Shown: piece after piece, positions 1 through 6,473 of the stretch
Layout: every line of letters starts with the position of its first letter
Numbering within the stretch: the stretch's first letter is position 1
Origin: Gemmatimonas phototrophica
Lineage (GTDB): Bacteria > Gemmatimonadota > Gemmatimonadetes > Longimicrobiales > Gaopeijiaceae
Assembly (NCBI GenBank): GCA_945876015.1
Contig: CAMCNM010000013.1
Span: 1-17,225 of the forward strand
Reading direction: 5' to 3'
Length of the DNA: 17,225 nt
Made by a program: the position numbers and the translations under genes
Notes under the pieces: generated by a model
Seen by the model: only the letters and a program-made list of their open reading frames with translations
Told to the model about the DNA's origin: nothing
Database searches by the model: none

Positions 1-298
1 GGTACACGCCCGGCCCGCGCTTCTCGAAGATCGGGACGACGATCACGACGCCCAGCTCCTGCGCCAGGCGCTGCATCCCCGCGACGGTGGGTCCCGGGAT
101 CGGCTCGGCGAGGTCGAAGCGCTCGGCGTCGCTCACCTTGCAGAAGTAGGGCGCGTCGAACAGCTCCTGCAGACAGACGATTCGCGCGCCCCGCTGGGCG
201 GCCTCGCGGATGGCGCGCTCGTGGCTCGCGATGGTGGTCTCCTTGTCCGGAGCCACCGGCAGCTGGATCAGCCCGATACTGAAGCGCTCGTCGCTCAT
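1..298 (-). CDS. aguB: N-carbamoylputrescine amidase, N-terminal part (cut by the window edge)
   Basis: The visible 99 residues are the start of a nitrilase-superfamily (carbon-nitrogen hydrolase) enzyme. The family member AguB hydrolyses N-carbamoylputrescine to putrescine, CO2 and ammonia in the agmatine route to polyamines. The sequence shows MSDERFSIGLIQLP followed by the stretch CLQELFDAPYFCK at about residues 42-54. Its Glu is the first residue of the Glu-Lys-Cys catalytic triad, and QELF-APYFC is characteristic of AguB rather than of other nitrilases. The catalytic Lys and Cys lie beyond the left edge and cannot be checked. The ATG at 298 is chosen because the family N-terminus fits and a promoter-like pair lies just upstream (333-361). 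No strong Shine-Dalgarno is seen. The gene is divergent from 471-860. An agmatine deiminase partner (aguA) would be expected nearby but is not in this window. Confidence 0.85.
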   Translation of the reverse strand, partial: MSDERFSIGLIQLPVAPDKETTIASHERAIREAAQRGARIVCLQELFDAPYFCKVSDAERFDLAEPIPGPTVAGMQRLAQELGVVIVVPIFEKRGPGVY

Positions 299-332
299 TC
301 GCTCGGCGAGTGGTAGGGGACTCGGGAAGCTA

Positions 333-361
333 ACTATCACCTGAGCGGGAAGCAGGCGCAA
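333..361 (-). promoter_or_regulatory. Sigma70-type promoter for the aguB-like gene
   Basis: On the minus strand TTGCGC (356-361) and GATAGT (333-338) are separated by 17 bases, each matching four of six consensus positions. The predicted transcript start would be near 326, giving a leader of about 28 bases to the ATG at 298. This is a motif match by eye only. Confidence 0.45.
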
Positions 362-418
362 CGCGGGCCTGCGCAGCTTTCCACCAGGATCCCCGCGTGC
401 TATGTGAGGTATACGAGC

Positions 419-439
419 GTGGCTCGCTCCCCGAGCCAC
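419..439. promoter_or_regulatory. Perfect 8-bp hairpin in the leader of the 471-860 gene
   Basis: GTGGCTCG (419-426) and CGAGCCAC (432-439) form a perfect inverted repeat around a 5-base loop, ending 31 bases before the ATG at 471. It could be an mRNA hairpin or a protein-binding dyad. A weak promoter-like pair, TTCCAC (379-384) and TATGTG (401-406) with 16-base spacing, lies upstream on the plus strand and would put the hairpin in the 5' leader. Confidence 0.4.
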
Positions 440-470
440 CACACTCCACAGCCAACCAGCGCGGCCGGAT

Positions 471-860
471 ATGAGCGACGAGAACCCGTGGGTCGACCAG
501 GTCAAGACGGCCCTCGGAGACCGGGCCTATTCCCTCAATTACAGTGAGGGGATGCAGTGCCGGTACCGTGAGCTGCCTCTCGATGGAGCGACTCGCACGA
601 TCGAGATCTTTCTCGAGACGACCCATGCGGGGCACCCGTTCGATCTGACCTGGCTGACCCGTTGCACGGACGATCCCGCGTCCGGAATCGACTTCGATCT
701 GAGCGCCCCGGCCAACGAGGGGGGCGTGCTGTGGCAGGCCCACCACGATACGCTGCTCGGATTCAGGGGGGATGCGCACGCGATCCCAGTTTTCATCCGC
801 GGGTACTTCTTGGGCCGGGCCGTGGCCGCACGCATCGCCGAGCAGTCGAAGAGCGCCTGA
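471..860 (+). CDS. Hypothetical acidic protein, 129 aa
   Basis: I do not recognise the family. The product is a soluble, acidic 129-residue protein with no signal peptide or membrane segment. It begins MSDENPWVDQVKTAL. It has a mixed alpha/beta-looking middle with many aromatic residues and ends in a probable helix (GYFLGRAVAARIAEQSKSA). Coding is supported by strongly GC-biased third codon positions along the whole frame and by its exact end in a shared hairpin with the convergent gene. A competing minus-strand frame over 330-779 was rejected. No Shine-Dalgarno is obvious before the ATG; the preceding bases are GCGGCCGGAT. It is divergent from the aguB-like gene and convergent with the Rad50-like gene, so it is probably transcribed alone. 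Confidence 0.7.
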   Translation: MSDENPWVDQVKTALGDRAYSLNYSEGMQCRYRELPLDGATRTIEIFLETTHAGHPFDLTWLTRCTDDPASGIDFDLSAPANEGGVLWQAHHDTLLGFRGDAHAIPVFIRGYFLGRAVAARIAEQSKSA

Positions 861-884
861 GCGTGATTCCGGCGCTCAGGCGCT
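852..884. terminator. Bidirectional 12-bp hairpin at convergent gene ends
   Basis: AGCGCCTGAGCG (852-863) and CGCTCAGGCGCT (873-884) are a perfect 12-base inverted repeat around a 9-base loop. Each arm contains the stop codon of one of the two converging genes, so both genes end in the codons AGC GCC TGA read on their own strand. There is no T-tract on either side, so it is not a textbook intrinsic terminator. The position and stem strength still suggest bidirectional termination or 3'-end protection. Confidence 0.55.
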
Positions 885-2243
885 GAGGCGAAGGACGGCG
901 ACCCCGACGCCGAGCGATCGGAGCGGGGGCGCGCCGCGTTCGAACGGCCCCAGCTCGAGCGCCCGCGCGAACGCCTCGGGCCGCAGATCCACCAGGTCAG
1001 TCCCGGTCACGAGAATCACCTGACCCAGGCCCTCGGCGAGCTCGCCCAGTACGTCCACGGAGCGGAGACGATCCTCGGGATCGAGCCACTCGAGCGCCTC
1101 GCTCACCACCATGCCGAACAGAGGGGCGCCCGCGGCCCGCGCCAACGCGGCCGCCGCCATGCGGGTCGCGAGCTCCACCGCCGCGCGATCCCGGATGCCC
1201 GGAACGCCTCCATGAAACAGCCCCACGGCCACGGGTCCGTCCTCGTCGTCCCGAATCCACAAGACGCGGCCGGCGGTGATGCGCTCCGCCAACTGGCCCG
1301 CCTCGCGCAGGACGCGGGACCGGGCGGCGGTGCGCAGCTCTTCGGCCAACCGCTCCAGTGCGCGCGCTTCCGGAGATCCCGCCTCGGTCACGAGCGGCTC
1401 CCTCAGCGCCTCCAGCACGCGGATCTCCGCCCGCACCCGCTCGACCCGCTCGGCCCCGTATTCCACCGCGGCATGCACACGAACGCCTCGGCCCTCGAGC
1501 GCCTGCAGATGCTCGGGCTTGCCCTCGAGCTGCTCGCGGCGGCGCTTCCACCAGCTGCCGTCCTGCACCACCGACTCCCACTCCTCGCGCAGCTGGACGC
1601 GCACGTCCTTGAGGTGGTCGGCGAGCGGCCGGCCGCACGTCGGGCAGGGCGCGTCGGGACCGCCCGCCTCAAGCTGCGCGAGGCGCGCCTTGAGCTCGCG
1701 CGCGCGGTCTCGATAGGCCTGGAGCTGGGTCTCGGCGTCCTGACGCTCGCGCAGCCAGTCCATCGTGGCCTGTTCGACGTCACCCGTGACCTCCGCCCAT
1801 TCCGCGCGCAGCTCGCGCAGCTCGTGCTCGCGCGCGTGCAGCTCCGCTACGGCGTTCGGGTGCGAGCGCCGGTGATCGCCGTTCGCGCGCTCCTCGGAAA
1901 CCGGCGCCGCGGTCGAGAGGGGAAGTCCCGGCCGCCGCACTCCGGCGGCGGTGAGCGCCGCCTCGACGCGCGCGAGCGCGGGTCCCGCCAGCCAGACGAT
2001 GGCGGCGTCCAGTGCTTCGACGAGACCTCCCGTTCCTCCCCACAGCGCCTCTATGCCCGTGCGGTCCGTCACGTCCGTGAGAGCGACGCCGCCTTCCCCG
2101 ACCGCCGCGCTCCAGACGAGCGCCCGCCGCACCTCGCTGGCCGCTTCGGGCGAGCCGACGAGCGCGACCAGGCCGGGTCCGAGCTCTCCGTCGAGCGGCG
2201 GGAGATCGCCGGCCCGCAGACCGGTGAGACGAGCGATCCTCAC
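876..2243 (-). CDS. Rad50/SbcC (YhaN)-like coiled-coil protein with zinc hook but degenerate ATPase motifs
   Basis: 455 aa, GTG start at 2243 overlapping the upstream stop as GTGA. The layout is that of a small SMC/Rad50-type protein: N-terminal lobe (1-45), coiled coil (about 132-192), zinc hook CPTCGR (200-205), returning coiled coil (about 208-310) and C-terminal lobe (about 315-440). Known relatives pair with an Mre11/SbcD nuclease and use ATP to open DNA ends. Here the ATP site is eroded. The P-loop position reads GSPEAASE (30-37) instead of GxxxxGKS. The signature position reads PGIRDR (348-353) instead of LSGGE. Walker B reads MVVSEAL (378-384), with Ser for Asp but Glu382 kept. The H-loop position reads VTGTD (412-416) without His. 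The frame is intact and the gene is coupled to its partner, so it looks like a retained scaffold rather than a decaying gene. Function is inferred from architecture and neighbour only. Confidence 0.7.
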   Translation of the reverse strand: MRIARLTGLRAGDLPPLDGELGPGLVALVGSPEAASEVRRALVWSAAVGEGGVALTDVTDRTGIEALWGGTGGLVEALDAAIVWLAGPALARVEAALTAAGVRRPGLPLSTAAPVSEERANGDHRRSHPNAVAELHAREHELRELRAEWAEVTGDVEQATMDWLRERQDAETQLQAYRDRARELKARLAQLEAGGPDAPCPTCGRPLADHLKDVRVQLREEWESVVQDGSWWKRRREQLEGKPEHLQALEGRGVRVHAAVEYGAERVERVRAEIRVLEALREPLVTEAGSPEARALERLAEELRTAARSRVLREAGQLAERITAGRVLWIRDDEDGPVAVGLFHGGVPGIRDRAAVELATRMAAAALARAAGAPLFGMVVSEALEWLDPEDRLRSVDVLGELAEGLGQVILVTGTDLVDLRPEAFARALELGPFERGAPPLRSLGVGVAVLRLSA

Positions 2244-3340
2244 AGGCTCACCGCTTCCGCCGGCGTCTCGCCCAGGAGATCCGCTGCGCGCGCGAGCGCG
2301 GTCTCCGGCGCCAGGCCTTCTTCCTCGAGCAGCTCGGTCAGTCTGGGGCGCAGCTCCTGCGCGGGGTTGCGGGGGACGCGCGACCCGGTGGGATCCTCCA
2401 GCACGGCAGAAAGATGGAGAGCGCGATTGCGCAGCGCGGGTAGCAGGTCTTCCGTGATGCCGGCCAGATCCGAGGGGTCCGCGCCCTGAACACGCACGAG
2501 AACGATCTTCCCCTCGATGCCGCCGGGCACCTCGTCGGTCACTTCACGCATGCGGCGTCGCACGCGATCCGGATCGCCGGGGGTGACGCGGATCGGAGCG
2601 AGCGAGACGACCGCACGGACCGGGACCGGGTGGAACGTCGCGCGGCGCTCTGCGAGATCGTAGGTGAGGAATCCCTTCTCCTCGAGCGCCTCCTCCCACG
2701 GCCGCCAGCCCACGCGCTCGAGCGATCCCGCCCACCTCACGTTCGGGAACGGGGCGCCGTGCATGTGCTCACCACCCAGCGCGACGTAGTCCCAACGGCT
2801 CGGGTCGATGCTCGTCACCGCGTTCGTCGTCGTCCGGGCATCGGAGACGGCAGCGCGGGCGTGCGTGACCAGCACGTTCCATCGGGCCTTCGGATCGGAA
2901 ACGGGAAGAACGCGAGGCTCGCCCAGCGCGGCACGGTGTGGGAAGAGATGCACGGTGAGATCGTCCGTGACACGCACCGAGCGCGGCGCGATCGCCGCGG
3001 CCTCCACTCCGGGAACCGTGTCCAGCGCGGCCAGCACGCCGGGATCATCTCCGCGGGGTGTGTCGCGGGGTCCGGCGACGACCAGCACGGGGCAGTCCGG
3101 CAGCGCGCCGCGCAGGGTCTCGAGCCCGCGAGCGAACGTCACGAGCGCGCCCGAAGGAGGATCCGGCCGATCGAAGACGTCGCCCGCGATGAGCACGACG
3201 TCGGGGCGCAGCCGAACGAGCTCGTCCGTCGCGCGCATGAACGCGCCCGCCACGTCCGCCTCGCGCACGTTCTGTCCCCTCTCGTGGCGCGGGTAGGCGC
3301 TGAAACCGAGGTGGAGATCGGACAGGTGAGCGACGATCAC
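2240..3340 (-). CDS. Mre11/SbcD (YhaO)-like metallophosphoesterase with altered active site
   Basis: 366 aa, GTG start at 3340 overlapping the upstream stop as GTGA. It belongs to the calcineurin-like phosphoesterase fold used by DNA-repair exonucleases of the Mre11/SbcD family. Motif I is intact (SDLHLG, Asp8 and His10), motif II is intact (GDVFD, Asp54 and Asp57) and motif IV keeps a His (VTHA, His160). Motif III, normally GNHD and carrying the catalytic His and a metal-binding Asn, reads GPRD (90-93). The final motif, normally GHxH, reads GGEHMH (189-194), so an HxH is present but shifted by two residues. The C-terminal third (about 230-366) matches the capping and partner-binding region only in length. 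The next gene is its Rad50-like partner. Loss of the motif III His and Asn suggests lost or changed nuclease activity. Binding DNA without cutting it is one possibility. Confidence 0.75.
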   Translation of the reverse strand: MIVAHLSDLHLGFSAYPRHERGQNVREADVAGAFMRATDELVRLRPDVVLIAGDVFDRPDPPSGALVTFARGLETLRGALPDCPVLVVAGPRDTPRGDDPGVLAALDTVPGVEAAAIAPRSVRVTDDLTVHLFPHRAALGEPRVLPVSDPKARWNVLVTHARAAVSDARTTTNAVTSIDPSRWDYVALGGEHMHGAPFPNVRWAGSLERVGWRPWEEALEEKGFLTYDLAERRATFHPVPVRAVVSLAPIRVTPGDPDRVRRRMREVTDEVPGGIEGKIVLVRVQGADPSDLAGITEDLLPALRNRALHLSAVLEDPTGSRVPRNPAQELRPRLTELLEEEGLAPETALARAADLLGETPAEAVSL

Positions 3341-3987
3341 CGCGGTGTCCCCAGGGTGGGTGCCGACAGCGTCACTTCGTCGCGCGCGGTGCCCTGCGCG
3401 GCCGACTCCCGCCAGCGGATCTCCTTCTCTGCCAGCAGGTGGTTCTGGAAGAACGCGCCCACCGCGACCACGGCGGCGGCCGCCACATAGGAGAAGGGAG
3501 CGACCTCCAGGGTGGTGCGGCCGAACCCGACCAGCGCAAAGCCGACGGCGGCACCGAGCGGGGCCGACGCGCGCGCCGATGGACTCGGTTCACCCGCGTC
3601 GAGGTCGGGCGCTCCCAGCACCAGGCCGATGCCGTAGAGGGGCATGGCGCCGAGGAACGCGAGTCCCATGCCACGCGAGATCCAGCTCATCGACAGTCCT
3701 TCCAGCGCCTCCCAGCTCGTGGCGACGACGGCTGCGGCGACGTAGGCGAAGAGTGACAGGAGCCAGGCCTGACGAATCCCCGGCCACTGGGGGGCCGCGT
3801 CGCGCGGTGCGAACCAGAAGCCCGCGGCCAACGCCGCCATCTCGACGCAGAGCACCAACGTGAGCGCGCCGAGGAGGCCGCCTCGCAGGTAGACCAGGAG
3901 GCCGAGCGCCATCTCCGCGCCGACGGCGCCGGCAAGTCCGGCAGCGAACCTGGGTATCCAGGTCAGGCGCGGGGGGTTCGTGCTCAA
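3337..3987 (-). CDS. Six-helix integral membrane protein of unknown function
   Basis: 216 aa with a TTG start at 3987 that overlaps the upstream stop as TTGA. I do not recognise a family. Hydrophobic segments lie at about 14-34, 36-59, 75-92, 103-125, 143-156 and 162-180. A short acidic loop (127-142) joins helices four and five, and a polar, probably cytoplasmic tail of about 35 residues ends the protein. Its stop overlaps the start of the Mre11-like gene by 4 bases, so the two are almost certainly translated from one message. This raises the possibility that the nuclease-like pair acts at the membrane, but operon membership alone does not show that. No transport or enzymatic motif is visible. 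Confidence 0.7.
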   Translation of the reverse strand: MSTNPPRLTWIPRFAAGLAGAVGAEMALGLLVYLRGGLLGALTLVLCVEMAALAAGFWFAPRDAAPQWPGIRQAWLLSLFAYVAAAVVATSWEALEGLSMSWISRGMGLAFLGAMPLYGIGLVLGAPDLDAGEPSPSARASAPLGAAVGFALVGFGRTTLEVAPFSYVAAAAVVAVGAFFQNHLLAEKEIRWRESAAQGTARDEVTLSAPTLGTPR

Positions 3988-4460
3988 GGCTCCATCCTGT
4001 GATATCCGCCGCGGTAGAACACCAGCGGGTCTCCGTCACGCGCGTCGCAGGCCACGACCTCGCCCACCACGATCGAATGATCCCCGCCTTCGTGGACGTC
4101 CGTCACCCGACAGTCCAGCCATGCCAGCGCGTCGTCGAGCACTGGGCTGCCGGTCAGCTCGGTGCGGTACTTCAGCTCGTCGAAGCGAGCCGACCGGTCA
4201 CCCAACGAGAAGCGGCGCGCCAGCACCTCGTGCTGCCGCCCGAGGATCGACACCGCGAACGCCCCGCCGGCCACGATGCACGCGTGGCTGGCGGCTTCCC
4301 GGCCAACGCAGACAAGCACGAGGAGGGGGTCGAGCGAGACCGAAGCGAGCGAGTTCGCGGTGAGCCCACAGAGACGTCCACCGGGCGCGCGCGAGGTCAC
4401 GACCGTCACCCCGGTCGCGAAGTGGGCCATCACGTGTCGGAAGCGAAGCTCGTCCGGCAT
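3984..4460 (-). CDS. Flavin reductase-like FMN-binding split-barrel protein
   Basis: 158 aa from the ATG at 4460. A TTG at 4481 would give 165 aa. I prefer the ATG because the family begins about ten residues before FATGVTVVT. It belongs to the flavin reductase-like (DIM6/NTAB) split-barrel family, whose members bind FMN and reduce free flavin with NAD(P)H or serve as the reductase partner of flavin monooxygenases. Visible hallmarks are FATGVTVVTS (14-23), the FMN-binding stretch CGLTANSLASVSLDPLL (31-47) and GDHSIVVGEV (126-135). Length is usual for the family. It is the first gene of the four-gene minus-strand unit, and its stop overlaps the membrane-protein start as TTGA. No monooxygenase partner is in the window and the substrate is unknown. 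It may be grouped with the downstream genes by expression rather than by function. Confidence 0.85.
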   Translation of the reverse strand: MPDELRFRHVMAHFATGVTVVTSRAPGGRLCGLTANSLASVSLDPLLVLVCVGREAASHACIVAGGAFAVSILGRQHEVLARRFSLGDRSARFDELKYRTELTGSPVLDDALAWLDCRVTDVHEGGDHSIVVGEVVACDARDGDPLVFYRGGYHRMEP

Positions 4461-4545
4461 CTTCTTTGCGCCTGACCGCAAGTCGGAATACGTTGTTCGG
4501 CTCCGGATGCACTAGAGGCTCGGGGCCTCGCCTACAGCCCAGGGA
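4461..4545. promoter_or_regulatory. Divergent intergenic region of the flavin-reductase and ABC-importer units
   Basis: This short region must hold the promoters for both divergent units. I see no convincing -35/-10 pair on either strand. A small hairpin, GAGGC (4515-4519) with GCCTC (4525-4529) around a 5-base loop, and an AT-richer patch near 4487-4496 are the only structure. No cobalamin riboswitch fits, as the space is far too short. Confidence 0.35.
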
Positions 4546-5568
4546 GTGCTGGATCTCTTGTCAGGACAGGCATTTGGGTCATTTGCGGCGCTCGCCATAG
4601 TAATCTCCACCACGGGCTGCGACAACGTGGTGTGGGGCGGGGTGGACATGCGTTTCGTGCGCGCTCCCGCGGCCTCCGTCGGGAGCACGCCGGACAGTCT
4701 GGCCGCCGAGGAAGAGCCGGGCAGCTTCACCCTCCCGACGGGTGCCGTGCTCTACATGGGCACCCGCGATGCCTCCGGGGTCTCCCTCGTTCCGGTGGGT
4801 GAGATCAAGAGGGATTCCCTGCTCCAGTTTCGGAGCGAGAGGTCCGCGCCGGGCTACCGCGCGGCATTCGCCCGCGAGCTCATGGCCGTCGGCAGCCGCT
4901 TCACCCTGTTCTCGGCGGGCGCTCGGGTCGGGACCTTCACCGTCCGGAACGTGGACACGGACGTGGGCTTCTGCACTCCGCGGCCGCGCGCGACCGGCGT
5001 GGTCGAGCTGGTGCCGGGCGCGGCGGATGCCACCCGCTTCCTCGCCCTCCCGGAGCAGTTCGCGAAGGAGATCGAGTACGCGTCGTATCAGCCGCTCGAG
5101 AGCGATCGGGTACAGCGCGACGCGGCGATCAACCTGGCCGGAGTGGTGATCCCGCAGCTCGGGGCCACCTGGCCCACCTCGATGATCGAGGCGCGCGCCG
5201 ATTTCGCGGTCCCGAGGTTGGACGGAAAGCCGGCGGTCTCGACCACCTTCGTGTTCCGTGACCAGCTGGCGATCCAGCCCGCGCAGCCGACCTCGTACTC
5301 GCTCTATCTCCTTGCCACGCCCGAGGGTGAGACGTACCGGACCGCGTACGTCTGGTACCGCGAGGCGGCGAGCGAGGGGAAGGGCGTTCCGCGCTACTTC
5401 CAGGAGATGGACTGGGACGGCGACGGCAAGACCGAGCTCCTGCTCGACGTCCTGGGCGAGCGCTCGCACTGGCCCGCTGTCGTCGAGGAGCGCGGCACCG
5501 AGTGGACGCGCACGTTCGAGGACGTCTGCGGCGTCGCGAAGTCGGTCCCGGCACCCACAGTTCGCTGA
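4546..5568 (+). CDS. Putative lipoprotein with DxDxDG motif, first gene of an ABC importer cluster
   Basis: 340 aa from the GTG at 4546. A TTG at 4558, 11 bases after an AGGGAG sequence, would remove four residues. The N-terminus has a short hydrophobic run ending STTGC (21-25), a plausible though imperfect lipobox, so the mature protein is probably lipid-anchored outside the inner membrane. The body is beta-rich with no membrane segments. Near the C-terminus, MDWDGDGKTELLLDV (288-302) matches the DxDxDG calcium-binding loop seen in FG-GAP/VCBS and dockerin-type repeats, present here once. Cys143 and Cys328 could form a disulfide. It ends 5 bases before the binding-protein gene, so it is probably co-transcribed with the importer. 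I cannot assign a function. An accessory surface or periplasmic role in uptake is only a guess from position. Confidence 0.65.
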   Translation: MLDLLSGQAFGSFAALAIVISTTGCDNVVWGGVDMRFVRAPAASVGSTPDSLAAEEEPGSFTLPTGAVLYMGTRDASGVSLVPVGEIKRDSLLQFRSERSAPGYRAAFARELMAVGSRFTLFSAGARVGTFTVRNVDTDVGFCTPRPRATGVVELVPGAADATRFLALPEQFAKEIEYASYQPLESDRVQRDAAINLAGVVIPQLGATWPTSMIEARADFAVPRLDGKPAVSTTFVFRDQLAIQPAQPTSYSLYLLATPEGETYRTAYVWYREAASEGKGVPRYFQEMDWDGDGKTELLLDVLGERSHWPAVVEERGTEWTRTFEDVCGVAKSVPAPTVR

Positions 5569-5573
5569 GTCGC

Positions 5574-6473
5574 ATGCGCCGAGCCCGGCCCGGTTGGACC
5601 GCGCCGGCGTCCCTCGTCCTCATCGCCTGTCTGGTCCCGGGGGCGTGCGGAAGTCCGGGTGACGCGCGCGAGGCGGCGCCTGCCGCCCCGGCGGACTCCG
5701 CGATCGTCGTCACGGATGCTGCAGGGAGGGTGGTGCGTCTCGCCCATTCCCCTACTCGCGTTCTCTCGCTCATCCCGGCGGTCACCCGCTTGATGGTGGA
5801 GCTGGGCGCGCGCGACGCGCTGGTCGGCCGCACCGATTTCGACACGCTCGCGATCCTCGGCAACTTGCCTTCGGTGGGAGGGGGGCTGCAGCCGGATCTG
5901 GAGCGGGTCCTCACGCTCGAGCCCGAGCTGGTGATCCGGTTCGAGGGTGATCAGGATCGCGTGACCGGTCCGGCGCTCGATCAGCGCCGCATCCCGCACA
6001 TCGGCGTCAGGCCCGACCGAATCGAGGACATCCGGGCGATCGTGCGTGAGATGGGACGGGTGATGAGCCGCACGGCGGCCGCGGACTCGTTGATCGCACG
6101 GATCGACGGCGAGCTCGCGGAGGTGCGGGCGCGCGTTGCTGGGCAGCAGCCGAGGAAGGTGGCCTACGTGCTGGGAGGAACGCCCCCATGGGTGGCGGGG
6201 CCCGGAACGTTCATCTCGGATCTTCTCGCGGTGGCGGGCGGCGAGAACGTGTTCGCGGATCTGGAGCAGCTCTACGCGCCGGTGAGCCTCGAGGAGCTGG
6301 TCGCCCGCGACGTAGGCGCCTTCGTCGTCGGCCGGGGCACGGTGCTGAATCCCCGCCTGCGTGACCGCGCGCCCGTGCTCGAGGTGTCCACCGATGTTGA
6401 ATCTCCCGGGATTGGTCTCGGTCAGTCGGCGCTGGAGCTGGCTCGCGTGCTTCACCCGGACGCCTTCCGATGA
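5574..6473 (+). CDS. ABC importer substrate-binding lipoprotein (FecB/BtuF type)
   Basis: 299 aa, periplasmic binding protein of the PF01497 (class III) type that captures cobalamin, heme or ferric siderophores and delivers them to a FecCD/BtuC permease. The N-terminus has a basic start, a hydrophobic core and the lipobox VPGAC, with Cys25 as the lipidation site. The first lobe begins with VTDAAGRVVRLAHSPTRVLSL and LMVELGARDALVGRTD, the usual pattern of this family. The second lobe has GPGTFISDLLAVAGGENVFAD, also typical. The ATG at 5574 is preferred over an upstream in-frame GTG at 5502 because the latter lies inside the preceding gene and would spoil the signal peptide. Its stop overlaps the permease start as ATGA. 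The ligand cannot be told from sequence. The cobalamin branch looks as likely as heme, and no diagnostic neighbour or riboswitch is seen. Confidence 0.88.
   Translation: MRRARPGWTAPASLVLIACLVPGACGSPGDAREAAPAAPADSAIVVTDAAGRVVRLAHSPTRVLSLIPAVTRLMVELGARDALVGRTDFDTLAILGNLPSVGGGLQPDLERVLTLEPELVIRFEGDQDRVTGPALDQRRIPHIGVRPDRIEDIRAIVREMGRVMSRTAAADSLIARIDGELAEVRARVAGQQPRKVAYVLGGTPPWVAGPGTFISDLLAVAGGENVFADLEQLYAPVSLEELVARDVGAFVVGRGTVLNPRLRDRAPVLEVSTDVESPGIGLGQSALELARVLHPDAFR

Noticed and set aside
330..779. Minus-strand open frame of 149 codons opposite the 471-860 gene
   Set aside because: It would start in the middle of an opposite gene with better codon bias and would run through the promoter of the aguB-like gene. 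The plus frame ends neatly in the shared hairpin.
1212..2489. Long plus-strand frame opposite the Rad50-like gene
   Set aside because: It is an antisense shadow. The product is a low-complexity Arg/Ala/Leu-rich string without any recognisable domain, whereas the minus strand encodes ordered motifs.
2758..2776. Complete loss of the terminal GHxH motif in the Mre11-like protein
   Set aside because: First read as GGEH lacking the first His, but HMH follows two residues later. An HxH with a two-residue shift is possible, so I claim only motif III as clearly lost.
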